A DNA stretch of 64,000 bases from Nocardia sp. NBC_00403. Lineage in GTDB: Bacteria > Actinomycetota > Actinomycetes > Mycobacteriales > Mycobacteriaceae. Shown one piece after another: positions 8,290 through 15,792 of this stretch. Where the stretch lies: positions 62,001 to 126,000 of the forward strand of contig NZ_CP107939.1 in NCBI RefSeq assembly GCF_036046055.1, given 5' to 3'. A model generated the notes under the pieces. That model was not told the DNA's origin, ran no database searches, and saw nothing but the letters and a program-made list of their open reading frames with translations. Each line of letters opens with the position of its first letter. Position 1 is the first letter of the stretch. A program made the translations under genes and the position numbers.

Positions 8290-8305
8290 ATTTGTGGCGA
8301 CAAAT
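8290..8305. promoter_or_regulatory. 16-bp inverted repeat upstream of antitoxin
   Basis: ATTTGT-GGCG-ACAAAT is a perfect 6+6 dyad 34 bp before the antitoxin ATG, in an AT-rich patch. Antitoxins of this family autoregulate through such palindromes. The truncated copy at 4806 lacks it, because homology starts only at 8312. Confidence 0.5.
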
Positions 8306-8339
8306 ATCTCGCATAAATATGGCCACCAAGGAGTTGTTC

Positions 8340-8594
8340 ATGGACGTCGATATTCGGGAACTGTGTGACAGCCTCAGCCGCCATCTAGCCGAGGTTCGCT
8401 CTGGACATACGGTGACCATCACCGACCATGGACGACCTATCGCCCGTATCGTTCCGGTCGAGCGGCTGACGAGGCTGGAGCAGTTGCGCGAGGAAGGTCG
8501 TATACAACCTGCGCGTACGAGGAAGCAGCCGGCACCGGAACCGGTCCACGCGAAAGGCATCGTCAGCGGGCTCATCGATGAGCACCGCCGGTGA
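8340..8594 (+). CDS. Phd/YefM (VapB-like) type II antitoxin
   Basis: The 84-residue protein begins MDVDIRELCDSLSRHLAEV and contains VTITDHGRPIARIVP, the hallmark of the prevent-host-death/VapB-type antitoxin fold. ATG 8340 is preferred over an earlier in-frame ATG at 8319 because AAGGAG lies 6 nt upstream and the family normally starts here. The N-terminal half binds DNA and the C-terminal half normally wraps the toxin. The stop TGA overlaps a GTG (GTGATCTAC, VIY...), the classical position of a VapC PIN-toxin start, but no PIN domain follows. The toxin seems to have been deleted, leaving an orphan antitoxin. Confidence 0.85.
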   Translation: MDVDIRELCDSLSRHLAEVRSGHTVTITDHGRPIARIVPVERLTRLEQLREEGRIQPARTRKQPAPEPVHAKGIVSGLIDEHRR

Positions 8595-8650
8595 TCTACG
8601 ATGAGGCGTCAGCTACGGATGCGTCGAATAGTGCTGCGCCACAGAGCTTT
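8591..8650 (+). pseudogene. toxin-start stub and deletion scar after the antitoxin
   Basis: After the overlapping GTGATCTAC, which looks like the first codons of a PIN toxin, the sequence passes into a 35-bp block (8616-8650) shared with 4884-4918. In a + frame that block reads RMRRIVLRHRAF then stop, against RMRLIALRHRAF at the other locus. The protein-level conservation suggests it was once coding. Nothing functional remains. Confidence 0.5.
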
Positions 8651-9343
8651 TTGAGCTCCGGTGATGGTCAGGACAAAGGATTCGCTGCGCCGCAGGGCCG
8701 GGGCCATCCTGGCCTGGTCGGCCAACGCCTTGCGGCACACCACTGCCGAGGCCTTGCTCGGGTGGCCCGCGTCGAAAGGCGGCTGTGGGTCGTATTCGAT
8801 GTCGAGCTGGATGATTTCGGCGCGTTCCCGGCCGTGGGTTTCACCGACCAACCACAGGGCGAGGTCGAGTCCTGCCGCGACGCCCGCGGCGGTGACAATG
8901 CGGTCCGCGCACACGACTCGCTGGTCGCGCTGGGGTTTGGCGCCCATCAGGCCGAGTGCGCCCTGTGCGGCCCAGTGGGTGGTGGCGGGTTTTCCGTCGA
9001 GCAGGCCCGCGGCGGCGAGAACCAGCGCACCGGTGCACACCGATGTGGTCCACGTGGTGGTTTCGTGTGCCGACTCCAACCAGCCGAGGACACGCTTATC
9101 GCCGGCGATGGCGGTGGCGGCGGGACCGCCGGGAATGACGATGATCTGCGGTGCGGGAGTTTCCTCGAAGGTATGCGTCACACCGAGGGCGAGGACTCCG
9201 CTGTCGGTGATCACCGGTCCCGGCTCATGTCCGACGAACCTGATCTCGGTGCCGGGCACGAACCGCAGCACTTCGTACGGCCCGATCGCATCCAGCGCGG
9301 TCATCCCCGGATAGAGGACGATCGCGATTTGTTGAGCACTCAT
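8609..9343 (-). CDS. DJ-1/PfpI-family protein (isonitrile-hydratase-like)
   Basis: The product is 244 residues with the single-domain DJ-1/PfpI fold: IVLYPGMTALDAIGPYEVL at the N-terminus, the nucleophile-elbow SVCTGALVLAAAGLL with Cys103, and TTHW with His123. This arrangement is typical of isonitrile hydratase InhA-like and stand-alone GATase-1-like enzymes; there is no AraC DNA-binding tail. GGGAGG lies 7 nt before the ATG. The last ~20 residues (TGAQKALWRSTIRRIRS) are encoded by the antisense of the toxin-antitoxin scar. The original stop therefore appears lost and the C-terminus extended by read-through. Whether this affects function is unknown. Confidence 0.85.
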   Translation of the reverse strand: MSAQQIAIVLYPGMTALDAIGPYEVLRFVPGTEIRFVGHEPGPVITDSGVLALGVTHTFEETPAPQIIVIPGGPAATAIAGDKRVLGWLESAHETTTWTTSVCTGALVLAAAGLLDGKPATTHWAAQGALGLMGAKPQRDQRVVCADRIVTAAGVAAGLDLALWLVGETHGRERAEIIQLDIEYDPQPPFDAGHPSKASAVVCRKALADQARMAPALRRSESFVLTITGAQKALWRSTIRRIRS

Positions 9344-9449
9344 TGCTCAGCCTCCCACATCAAGCAGAAATCAAACGTTAAACCATTTGCCTTCACTGGG
9401 CCTGATGCCGGACCGCGACCTGGGCAAATCATGGGGGCCGCCAGGTCGT

Positions 9450-9455
9450 TACCAT
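9450..9455 (+). promoter_or_regulatory. -10 hexamer TACCAT, leaderless start of first double TetR gene
   Basis: TACCAT fits the actinobacterial TAnnnT consensus and is followed by 7 nt and then ATG 9463. Transcription would start at or next to the start codon, consistent with the lack of a ribosome-binding site. The paralogue at 10931 has the same layout. Confidence 0.6.
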
Positions 9456-9462
9456 TGTCGGC

Positions 9463-10710
9463 ATGAGTGTCGACAATCGCCGTACGGCGCGCAAGGCGGT
9501 CAGCGGCGACCCGGCACCACGGGAGATCCGGCGTCGACCGAAGAATCGGCGCGCCCAGATCGCCGCGGCGTCGGCGTCGGCGTTCGGCGCGCTGGGGTAT
9601 CACGGCGTGAGCATGGAGGACATCGCCTCCGGGCTCGGCATCAGCTCGGCGGCGCTGTACCGGCACTATCCGAGCAAGTACGCGCTGTTCCGGGAGGAAC
9701 TGCTGCGGGTGGGCGCCGCAATGACCCAGTCGGTCGAGCTGCCGGAGACGGCCGCGGACTCCGCGCCGGAGCAGCGGTTGCGCGAGGTGCTCGATTCGCT
9801 GATCGCCGTGACGATCGAGAATCGCGCCACGGTCACCCTGGTCCGCTGGGAAGGGCGCTACCTCGAGCCGGAGGACCTCGAGGTGCTCACCGAACAGCAG
9901 CTGACCGTCGTCGGCGCGCTGGGCGATCAGCTCGCGGCGGTGCGGCCCGCGCTCAGCGACAACGATGTCAGGGTGCTGCGCGCCGCCATGTTGAGCGCGA
10001 TCACCAGCATTGCCGACCATCACGCGACATTGCCCGCGAAACCTCTTGCCCGCCTATTGAATTCGGCCAGTCTGGCGATCAGCTCGGCGGAGCTGCCGCC
10101 GGAGCAGGCGGTGGCGGACCCGGTGCCCGCGGTGGAGATCCCGGATTCGTTCAAACACGAACTGCTGCTGCGCAAGGCGGTCGAGCTCTTCCACGATCGC
10201 GGCTACCCGAATGTCAGCGTCGAGGAAATCGCCACTGCCGCAGGACTTTCGGCGGCTTCCGCGGTGTATCGCTTCTATCGGGGCAAGAGCGATCTGCTGG
10301 CCGCCGCGTTTCGGCGGGCCGCCGACCGGGTTTCGGGTGCGATCGGGCCCGCAGTGGCCGCCGCACCCGACGCCGAGGCAGCCATCACCGCGCTGATCGA
10401 GCAGTATGTGGCAGGCTCGTTCGCCGAGCGTGCGCTGACGTTCGTGTACTACACGGAATTCCAGCATGTTCCCGCGGAGGAACGAGCGGTGCTGCGAAAT
10501 ATTCAGCGGCTCAGCGTGGAGGAGTGGGCTCGACTGGTGCGCGAGGTGCGCGGCGAGCTATCGCCTGCGGAGGCCCGCTTCCTTGTTCATGGCGCGTTCG
10601 CGTTGGTGGTCGATCTCGGCCGCTCCTTCGGCACCGAGCCGATCGCATCGCCCGCCCGGATGGCCCTGCTCATGCAGCTCGTCCTCTTCGGACGTCCCGC
10701 GCGGACGTAG
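9463..10710 (+). CDS. double TetR-domain transcriptional regulator (copy 1)
   Basis: The 415-residue protein contains two complete TetR N-terminal HTH domains. The first lies at about residues 28-75 (RRAQIAAASASAFGALGYHG...YRHYPSKYALF) and the second near 229-276 (AVELFHDRGYPNVSVEEIA...VYRFYRGKSDLLAAAF). Each is followed by its own helical ligand/dimer region. One chain therefore resembles a covalent pair of TetR monomers and may act as a single-chain dimer or bind two half-sites. It is a paralogue of the next gene along its whole length and lies in tandem with it, 220 bp apart. Targets are not evident; the adjacent divergent DJ-1 gene is a candidate. Confidence 0.87.
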   Translation: MSVDNRRTARKAVSGDPAPREIRRRPKNRRAQIAAASASAFGALGYHGVSMEDIASGLGISSAALYRHYPSKYALFREELLRVGAAMTQSVELPETAADSAPEQRLREVLDSLIAVTIENRATVTLVRWEGRYLEPEDLEVLTEQQLTVVGALGDQLAAVRPALSDNDVRVLRAAMLSAITSIADHHATLPAKPLARLLNSASLAISSAELPPEQAVADPVPAVEIPDSFKHELLLRKAVELFHDRGYPNVSVEEIATAAGLSAASAVYRFYRGKSDLLAAAFRRAADRVSGAIGPAVAAAPDAEAAITALIEQYVAGSFAERALTFVYYTEFQHVPAEERAVLRNIQRLSVEEWARLVREVRGELSPAEARFLVHGAFALVVDLGRSFGTEPIASPARMALLMQLVLFGRPART

Positions 10711-10854
10711 TCGGGTCGGCCCGCGCCGCCGACGGTCCCGCACCCTCCCCAAACGTGGGCAGAATGCGATACCGACCGGTCAATGAAGTTGCCAATGATT
10801 CTGATACCGAGCGCAACAGATACTCCATGTAAAAGCTGACATCTATCAGAATTT

Positions 10855-10879
10855 GTGATCTCAGATTCAATTCGATCAC
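10855..10879. promoter_or_regulatory. inverted repeat GTGATC-N13-GATCAC
   Basis: A perfect 6+6 dyad with a 13-bp spacer lies 52 bp upstream of the second double TetR gene, in an AT-richer intergenic stretch. It is a possible operator for self-regulation; only position and symmetry support this. Confidence 0.3.
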
Positions 10880-10918
10880 GAGCCAGGGAAGCCGCGGATT
10901 CCCAGCATCCGATTGGGC

Positions 10919-10924
10919 TACCAT
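10919..10924 (+). promoter_or_regulatory. -10 hexamer TACCAT, leaderless start of second double TetR gene
   Basis: TACCAT is followed by 6 nt and then ATG 10931, repeating the layout seen at 9450-9463. The conserved promoter-to-start geometry supports ATG 10931 over the upstream in-frame ATG at 10913. Confidence 0.55.
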
Positions 10925-10930
10925 CGCGGC

Positions 10931-12184
10931 ATGGACGCCCAGGATCGCCGCATTGCGCGGAAAGCGACCGCAGGCGCGGGCGGCTCCGCACGCGCGGTGC
11001 GGCGGCGTCCGCGCGACCGGCGAGCCCAGATCGCGGCGGCGTCCGCGGAGGCCTTCGGATCCTTCGGATACCACGGCGTGAGCATGGAGGACATCGCCTC
11101 TCGGCTCGACATCACCTCCACCGCGCTCTACCGGCACTACCCGAGCAAGTACGCGCTGTTCCGGGAGGAGGCGCTGCGCCTGGGCGGACTCAGCGAAGAA
11201 GCCGTGACGTTGCCCGCGGAGCTGTGCGAGCGGCCCGCCGAGGAACGCCTCGGCCATATCCTCGACGCCCTGATCGCGGCATCCATCGCGAATCGCCGCA
11301 GCGCCGCGCTGTTGCGCTGGCAGAACCGCTACCTCGAGGACGTCGATCGCCAGATCCTGATCGACCAACTCACGGCCACCGATACGGTGGTTCGCGCACT
11401 GCTCGCCGAGACACGTCCGGAACTGGACAGCGCGGACCGAGCGGTGCTCGCGGCCGCCGCCATGAGCGTGATCGGCAGCATTTCCGATCACCATGTCTCG
11501 GTGCCGGTGCGTCCGCTGACCACGCTGTTGCGTGCCGCTTGCCGTTCGGTCACCACCTGCGAGCTGCCACCGCTGAACAGCACGGACACCGAAGCTGTTG
11601 GGGCGAGCGAGATTCCGCTGACGTTCAAGCACGAGCTACTGCTGAAACGCGCGGTCGAGCTGTTCCATGAGCGTGGTTATCCGAATGTCAGTGTGGAGGA
11701 CATCGCCACAGCGGCCGGGCTGCCCGCATCGTCGGCGGTGTACCGCTTCTACCGCAGTAAAGGCGATATTCTCGCCGCTGCGTTCCGCCGTGCGGCAGAC
11801 CGGGTTTCGGCCGCGATCGGGCCCGCGATCGCCGCATCCGACAGCCCCGAACAGGCGCTGACAACGCTGATCGAGCTGTATGTGACGGGCTCGTTCGCCG
11901 AGCGCGATTTGACCTTTGTCTACTACGCCGAGATCAGCAATGTGCCGGCGGCGGCTCGCACGGTGCTGCGAAACATCCAGCGGCTCAACGTCGAGGAGTG
12001 GGCGAAGCTGCTCGCCGCTGTTCGTCCCGAGCTCACCGCGGCCGAGGCGCGACTGCTCGTGCACGCCGCGCTCGCTTTGGTCGTCGATCTCGGTCAATGG
12101 CTCGGCCCCGACAATCCCGTCTGCTCGCGGCGGCGGGTGATCCACCTGATGCAGATCATTCTGTTCGGCCGTCCCACAGACTGA
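10931..12184 (+). CDS. double TetR-domain transcriptional regulator (copy 2)
   Basis: The product is 417 residues, starting MDAQDRRIARKA in register with its upstream paralogue (MSVDNRRTARKA). The HTH domains are near residues 37-80 and 231-280, with recognition-helix regions almost identical to copy 1 (SMEDIAS...YRHYPSKYALFREE and NVSVE(D/E)IATAAGL). The ligand-binding parts diverge more, for example CELPPLNSTD in the linker, so the pair may recognise related operators but different effectors. Its stop abuts the stop of a convergent gene fragment at 12185. Confidence 0.87.
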   Translation: MDAQDRRIARKATAGAGGSARAVRRRPRDRRAQIAAASAEAFGSFGYHGVSMEDIASRLDITSTALYRHYPSKYALFREEALRLGGLSEEAVTLPAELCERPAEERLGHILDALIAASIANRRSAALLRWQNRYLEDVDRQILIDQLTATDTVVRALLAETRPELDSADRAVLAAAAMSVIGSISDHHVSVPVRPLTTLLRAACRSVTTCELPPLNSTDTEAVGASEIPLTFKHELLLKRAVELFHERGYPNVSVEDIATAAGLPASSAVYRFYRSKGDILAAAFRRAADRVSAAIGPAIAASDSPEQALTTLIELYVTGSFAERDLTFVYYAEISNVPAAARTVLRNIQRLNVEEWAKLLAAVRPELTAAEARLLVHAALALVVDLGQWLGPDNPVCSRRRVIHLMQIILFGRPTD

Positions 12185-12313
12185 TTACGGCATCTTGGGT
12201 GGAGCGAGCGGCGAGTTGACCTTGTTGACCAGCCACTTGGCGTCGACCTTCGCCAAACGCATCACCATCGACAGCTGGCCCGGCGCGGGCTTGCCCTGGG
12301 TGCCCATGCTGGT
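12185..12313 (-). pseudogene. 3'-end fragment of an unidentified gene
   Basis: Read on the minus strand, the last ~42 codons give TSMGTQGKPAPGQLSMVMRL and then AKVDAKWLVNKVNSPLAPP before the stop. The V-x-L-A-K-V-D-x-K-W-L-V pattern looks like the final strands of a small secreted or NTF2-like protein, but I cannot name it. The frame runs into the hairpin repeat at 12323 and no start or 5' body exists upstream. It seems to have been beheaded when the neighbouring repeat-flanked gene arrived. Confidence 0.5.
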
Positions 12314-12322
12314 GCATCGACG

Positions 12323-12371
12323 GTAGTCGAATGGTGGCTCGAACTCCTGACTCGAGCCACCATCCGACTAC
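12323..12371. repeat. hairpin repeat unit, copy 1
   Basis: The arms 12323-12342 and 12352-12371 form a 20-bp inverted repeat with one mismatch and a 9-nt loop. It overlaps the stop of the AbiEi/DUF559-like gene (minus strand) and could terminate it. The left arm plus two bases (12323-12344) recurs as a direct repeat at 13344-13365 with one mismatch. Confidence 0.85.
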
Positions 12372-13244
12372 GCTCGACACATCGCCTGCCGGATGGGTTC
12401 GGTGAAGTGGCCTGGGTGGTGGTAGACGTCGGGGGCGGCGGCGTAGTAGATGGTCCAGCCATCTGTGGTGAGCCAGTTGTGGCGGGGGTTGTCCCGCAGT
12501 GCGGCGGTGGGGCCGGAATGCCAGGTGGCGCTGTTGTATTCCAGACCGATCCGCCAGTGTCGCCAGCCCAGATCTATTCGGCGGAGGCCATCACGTGTCC
12601 GAACCTCTACCTGGGGCTCAGGGTGCGGCAGGCCTGCGTCGATGCATTGCAGTCTGGTGCGCGACTCCATGGGATTCGGCTCGGCGGTCGGCCAGTTCGA
12701 TCAATTCAACAGCTTGTCTGCGGCCGCGCCTTCCAGCATGCTTTGCCACCTCGACGGCCAGCTCCGCACGCGAAAGGCCCAGGCGAAGTGCAAGATCCAG
12801 GGTTGCCAGTGCATCCATTCGGTTCGCGGTGCGCGCCACATCTACCGCGGTTCGGGCGGCGTTCGTGGCCACCGAGCCCTGGATCAACTCCAGTTCCGCG
12901 GGGTCGATCCGATCGCGGTGCACGATCAGCCGCCGCGATCGCGACACTTGACCACCCAGCACGTGCGTGAGCTGATCGTCGAGTACCGAAAACCCGTGCA
13001 ACTCGGCTGCGGTGTCGTAAGAGGCCGCGAGGAACGGCGGCCCCATCGAAAGCCGTGCCGCCTCGACGCGCAGCGCGGGCGTCGACGGAGTAGTCGCCTC
13101 GCGATACACACCCTGGAAGACCCGCACCCATTCCTGTCGGTCCAGCCGGGCGCGCAATTCGGCGCGGGTGTACTCCAGCCGCACCTGCTCTGCGGTAAAC
13201 ACGCCGAACTGCTTGTCCCGGAACTGCTCCAATTCAGACCGCAT
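12368..13244 (-). pseudogene. AbiEi-like / DUF559 nuclease-fold protein, frameshifted
   Basis: Two adjoining minus-strand frames make one typical ~290-residue actinobacterial protein. The N-terminal part (from ATG 13244: MRSELEQFRDKQFGVFTAEQ...EWVRVFQGVYRE) is the AbiEi-antitoxin-like winged-helix region. The C-terminal part (ESRTRLQCIDAGLP...RRIDLGWRHWRIGLEYNSATWH) is the DUF559/Vsr-like fold with a D...EY pair. The frames switch near 12660-12675 at a CCC run after ADRRAES; removing one C would join them. Either the gene is broken or there is a base-call error. The usual EYDG motif reads EYNS. The gene lies alone between two copies of a hairpin repeat, and no AbiEii toxin is adjacent. Confidence 0.75.
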
Positions 13245-13343
13245 CTGCCCAGCATCGACGCCTCCGCCCGCCACCCATCCCACCCCACCAGCGCACTCAC
13301 CAGCCCTGTGGACAAGCATCTCCCTGCGGATAGTTCGGCGAGG

Positions 13344-13392
13344 GTAGTCGAATGGCGGCTCGAACAGAGGCCCTCAGCAACCATTCGACTAC
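13344..13392. repeat. hairpin repeat unit, copy 2
   Basis: The arms 13344-13355 and 13381-13392 form a perfect 12-bp inverted repeat with a 25-nt loop. The left arm and following bases (13344-13365) match 12323-12344 at 21 of 22 positions, and the right arms also correspond. It sits 46 bp after the serine-hydrolase stop (minus strand), so it could serve as that gene's terminator. Confidence 0.85.
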
Positions 13393-13438
13393 GTTCGATC
13401 TGCTATCGCGCGGGGTAGCGGGTGGGGGGACCTGGAGG

Positions 13439-14566
13439 TCACGGGCACAGGGCATGGCTCAACATGTCGGGGATGTCGGGTTTCGACTCCGGCTCCTGGG
13501 TGAAGGCGTAGGTGATCGCGCGCCCTTCCGGCGTCGCGCCGGAGACCGTGAGGAACCCGTAGATCCCGCCTATGTGGCCGACATACTCCGCGCCACAAGG
13601 CAAGTGCATCGACCCGATGCCGAGTCCGTAGTTCATGCCTGCCAGCTTGGGCCCCATGGATACGCCCGCACGCATCTCGGCCAGCTGGACCGCGGGTACC
13701 ACCCGGCCCGCAAGCAGCTCCGAGTAGAAATGATTCAGATCCACGCCGGTGGACACCATCGCGCCCGCGGCCCACGGCACCGAGGGCTCGATCCGGGTCA
13801 CATCGGTCATCACCCCGTCGACGGAGGCGTAACCCTTCGGGTGCGGCCCGCGGATGTCCAGCTCGCCGGTGCCGGGGAGATAGGTGTTTTCGAGCGCGAG
13901 CGGCCGCAGGATGCGCCGGTTCAGCTCCTCGATGTACGGCGCGCCCGCGGCCCGCTCGACCAGCATGCCCGCCACGATGTAGTTGGTGTTGCTGTACTCC
14001 CACTGCGCGCCGGGCGCGAACACCGCCGGCCGCGCCAGCGCGCTGGCGACCTCCTGTTCGGGCGTCATCGTGCGGCCGTCGAGCGCCGCTCGGTACTCGT
14101 CGATCTGCGGGTCGTCGGTCAATTCGGGTAATCCGCTCTGATGACGCAGAATGTGGCGCACGGTGATGGCGCGGCCATCGATGCCGTCGCCCACCAGCAA
14201 GCCGGGCAGGTAGGTGTCGACCGGTTCGTCGAGCCGAATCTTGCCCTCCGCCACCAACTGCAGTACCACCGACGCGATGAACGACTTGCTGATGGAGCCG
14301 ATTCGTGTCTGCTGCGGTGGATCGGCGAGGATCGGTGCGCGCGTGTCTCGATCGGCGACACCGCTGGTCAAGATGACCGTCGCGCCGTTCTCGGTGACCG
14401 TGGCGATCGCCCCGGCCACCCCGGACTCCACCATCCGATCGATATCGGCCTGCACGGCCTGCTTTCGACTGTCGGATACCCCCGGCGCGGCCGGTTTCGG
14501 GTCCGATGAGCATCCGACGAGCAGAGCAACCGCGAACGTAACCACAACGATCGGAAGAAAGCGCAC
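13439..14566 (-). CDS. class C beta-lactamase/DD-peptidase-like serine hydrolase, lipoprotein
   Basis: The 375-residue protein has a lipoprotein signal peptide ending at Cys19 (lipobox LVGC), so it should be anchored on the outer face of the membrane. The penicillin-binding fold motifs are intact: S91-I-S-K94 (nucleophile), Y191-S-N193 and H331-I-G333 in place of KTG. This set is typical of serine hydrolases of the beta-lactamase/D-alanyl-D-alanine carboxypeptidase family. True substrates vary (peptidoglycan peptides, esters) and cannot be told here. It is divergent from the CMD gene, with about 115 bp between start codons. Confidence 0.9.
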   Translation of the reverse strand: MRFLPIVVVTFAVALLVGCSSDPKPAAPGVSDSRKQAVQADIDRMVESGVAGAIATVTENGATVILTSGVADRDTRAPILADPPQQTRIGSISKSFIASVVLQLVAEGKIRLDEPVDTYLPGLLVGDGIDGRAITVRHILRHQSGLPELTDDPQIDEYRAALDGRTMTPEQEVASALARPAVFAPGAQWEYSNTNYIVAGMLVERAAGAPYIEELNRRILRPLALENTYLPGTGELDIRGPHPKGYASVDGVMTDVTRIEPSVPWAAGAMVSTGVDLNHFYSELLAGRVVPAVQLAEMRAGVSMGPKLAGMNYGLGIGSMHLPCGAEYVGHIGGIYGFLTVSGATPEGRAITYAFTQEPESKPDIPDMLSHALCP

Positions 14567-14643
14567 ACCTCGACGCTAGGCTTTGCGGCGCAACGCCACA
14601 TCCGGGCCGACCCCGAGATTCGACGTCGGCCTCGAGGAAGAGC

Positions 14644-14674
14644 TTGCGTTGGAGTGCACTCCAGCTTTTACAGT
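14644..14674 (+). promoter_or_regulatory. MerR-type promoter of the CMD gene
   Basis: A -35 TTGCGT (14644-14649) and -10 TACAGT (14669-14674) are separated by 19 bp. The spacer contains a perfect 14-bp palindrome TGGAGTGCACTCCA (14650-14663). An over-long spacer holding the dyad is the diagnostic layout of promoters activated by MerR-family proteins. The -10 ends 6 nt before ATG 14681, implying a leaderless transcript. No MerR gene is present in the window, so the activator acts from elsewhere. Confidence 0.75.
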
Positions 14675-14680
14675 TCTGAC

Positions 14681-15502
14681 ATGACCAACACAAAGTCCAC
14701 AACAGCAGCTTCTACCAGCGAAAATGACCGTTTCGAACGTGGCTCGGCAGTATTGCGGGCGGTCAGTGGCAGCCCGAATCCCGCGGCGCTCGACAGCCTT
14801 GCCGACATTGCACCGGACCTCGGCAGGCTGACCGTCGAGTTCGGCTACGGCGATATCCTGTCCCGCCCCGGCCTGACACTGCCGCAACGTCAGCTCGCCA
14901 CCGTGTCCGCGCTCGCGGCCATGGGCAATGCGGCACCACAGTTGCGCTTCCACATCGACGGCGCGCTGAATGTGGGCTGCACGCGCGAGGAGATCGTGGA
15001 GACCCTCATTCACGTCAGCGTGTATGCGGGCTTCCCGGCCGCGCTCAACGGACTGATCGCGGCCCGTGCGATTTTCGAAGCCCGCACCGACATTCCAGCG
15101 CAGACCCGAACCGCCCCCGCCCCGACCGGTGACCGGTTCGAGCGTGGCAGCGCCCGGCTTTCGGAGATCGACGGCCACGCCGGCGAGCAGGTCATCGCCT
15201 CGCTCCAGGACATCGCCCCCGACCTCGCCCGCTACCTCCTCGAATTCGTTTTCGGCGACATCTACTCCCGCCCTGGCCTCGACCTGAAGACACGCGAGCT
15301 GACCACCGTCGCCATGCTGACCGCTCTCGGCACCGCCGCACCCCAACTGGCGGTGCACATCCACGCCCTGCTCAATGTCGGTGGCACCACCACCGAGGCG
15401 GTCGAAGTCATCACCCAGATGGCGTCCTACGCAGGCTTCCCCGCCGCTCTCAACGCAATCGGCGTGGCACGTCAAGTTTTCGCCGACCGCGCGGCGAGCT
15501 GA
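14681..15502 (+). CDS. double-domain carboxymuconolactone decarboxylase (CMD) family protein
   Basis: The 273-residue product contains two tandem CMD/AhpD-like domains, at about residues 15-130 and 150-268. Both have the pattern FERG(S)A-L ... DIAPDL ... EF.(F/Y)GDI.SRPGL ... R.L.T(V)..L.A.G.AAPQL..HI..ALNVG....E ... YAGFPAALN. Neither domain has the CxxC of AhpD, so this is the gamma-carboxymuconolactone-decarboxylase-like branch, probably not a peroxidase. The start at ATG 14681 matches the promoter above; an in-frame GTG at 14654 would lie inside the palindrome. Enzymatic role unknown, though MerR control suggests response to a small molecule or stress. Confidence 0.88.
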   Translation: MTNTKSTTAASTSENDRFERGSAVLRAVSGSPNPAALDSLADIAPDLGRLTVEFGYGDILSRPGLTLPQRQLATVSALAAMGNAAPQLRFHIDGALNVGCTREEIVETLIHVSVYAGFPAALNGLIAARAIFEARTDIPAQTRTAPAPTGDRFERGSARLSEIDGHAGEQVIASLQDIAPDLARYLLEFVFGDIYSRPGLDLKTRELTTVAMLTALGTAAPQLAVHIHALLNVGGTTTEAVEVITQMASYAGFPAALNAIGVARQVFADRAAS

Positions 15503-15603
15503 TCGGCATCATCACCCTCGACCGATGTCGGTGCCGCCACCGCTGACCCTCACACGTCGCGCGCTCGACGAGGGCGGCACCGCCTTCGATGCCGTGCGGA
15601 CGC

Positions 15604-15792
15604 CTACATATCGGCGGCTCGACGGAAGCAATATGCCGATGAGGCCAGGTACTGGCGGCAGCGCGCGCCGTGGCCTGCGTGGACGGCGAGGATGAAGCGG
15701 GCTCTGTCGTAAGTGAGTCCAATCGGTTCCTGTGCACAGTCGCGGCTCTGCACGAGCCACAATTCCCTGATATCCGAGCGCAATGCGTCCAT
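15604..15792 (-). CDS. small conserved hypothetical protein
   Basis: This is a 62-residue protein beginning MDALRSDIRELWLVQSRD and containing EPIGLTYDRARFILAVHAGHG followed by CRQYL. A strong ribosome-binding site (GGAGGTG) lies 4-5 nt before the ATG. I recall no domain name. It is divergent from the HTH/TPR regulator at 16051, with a 258-bp intergenic gap, which suggests a regulator-target pair like those common in actinomycetes. Confidence 0.65.
   Translation of the reverse strand: MDALRSDIRELWLVQSRDCAQEPIGLTYDRARFILAVHAGHGARCRQYLASSAYCFRRAADM

Noticed and set aside
8274..8339. Longer N-terminus for the antitoxin (starts at 8274 or 8319)
   Set aside because: AAGGAG is ideally spaced for ATG 8340 and the protein family begins at this MxVxIxEL segment.
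13344..13392. CRISPR array seeded by the hairpin repeats
   Set aside because: Only two copies 1 kb apart, with a gene between them and no regular spacers.
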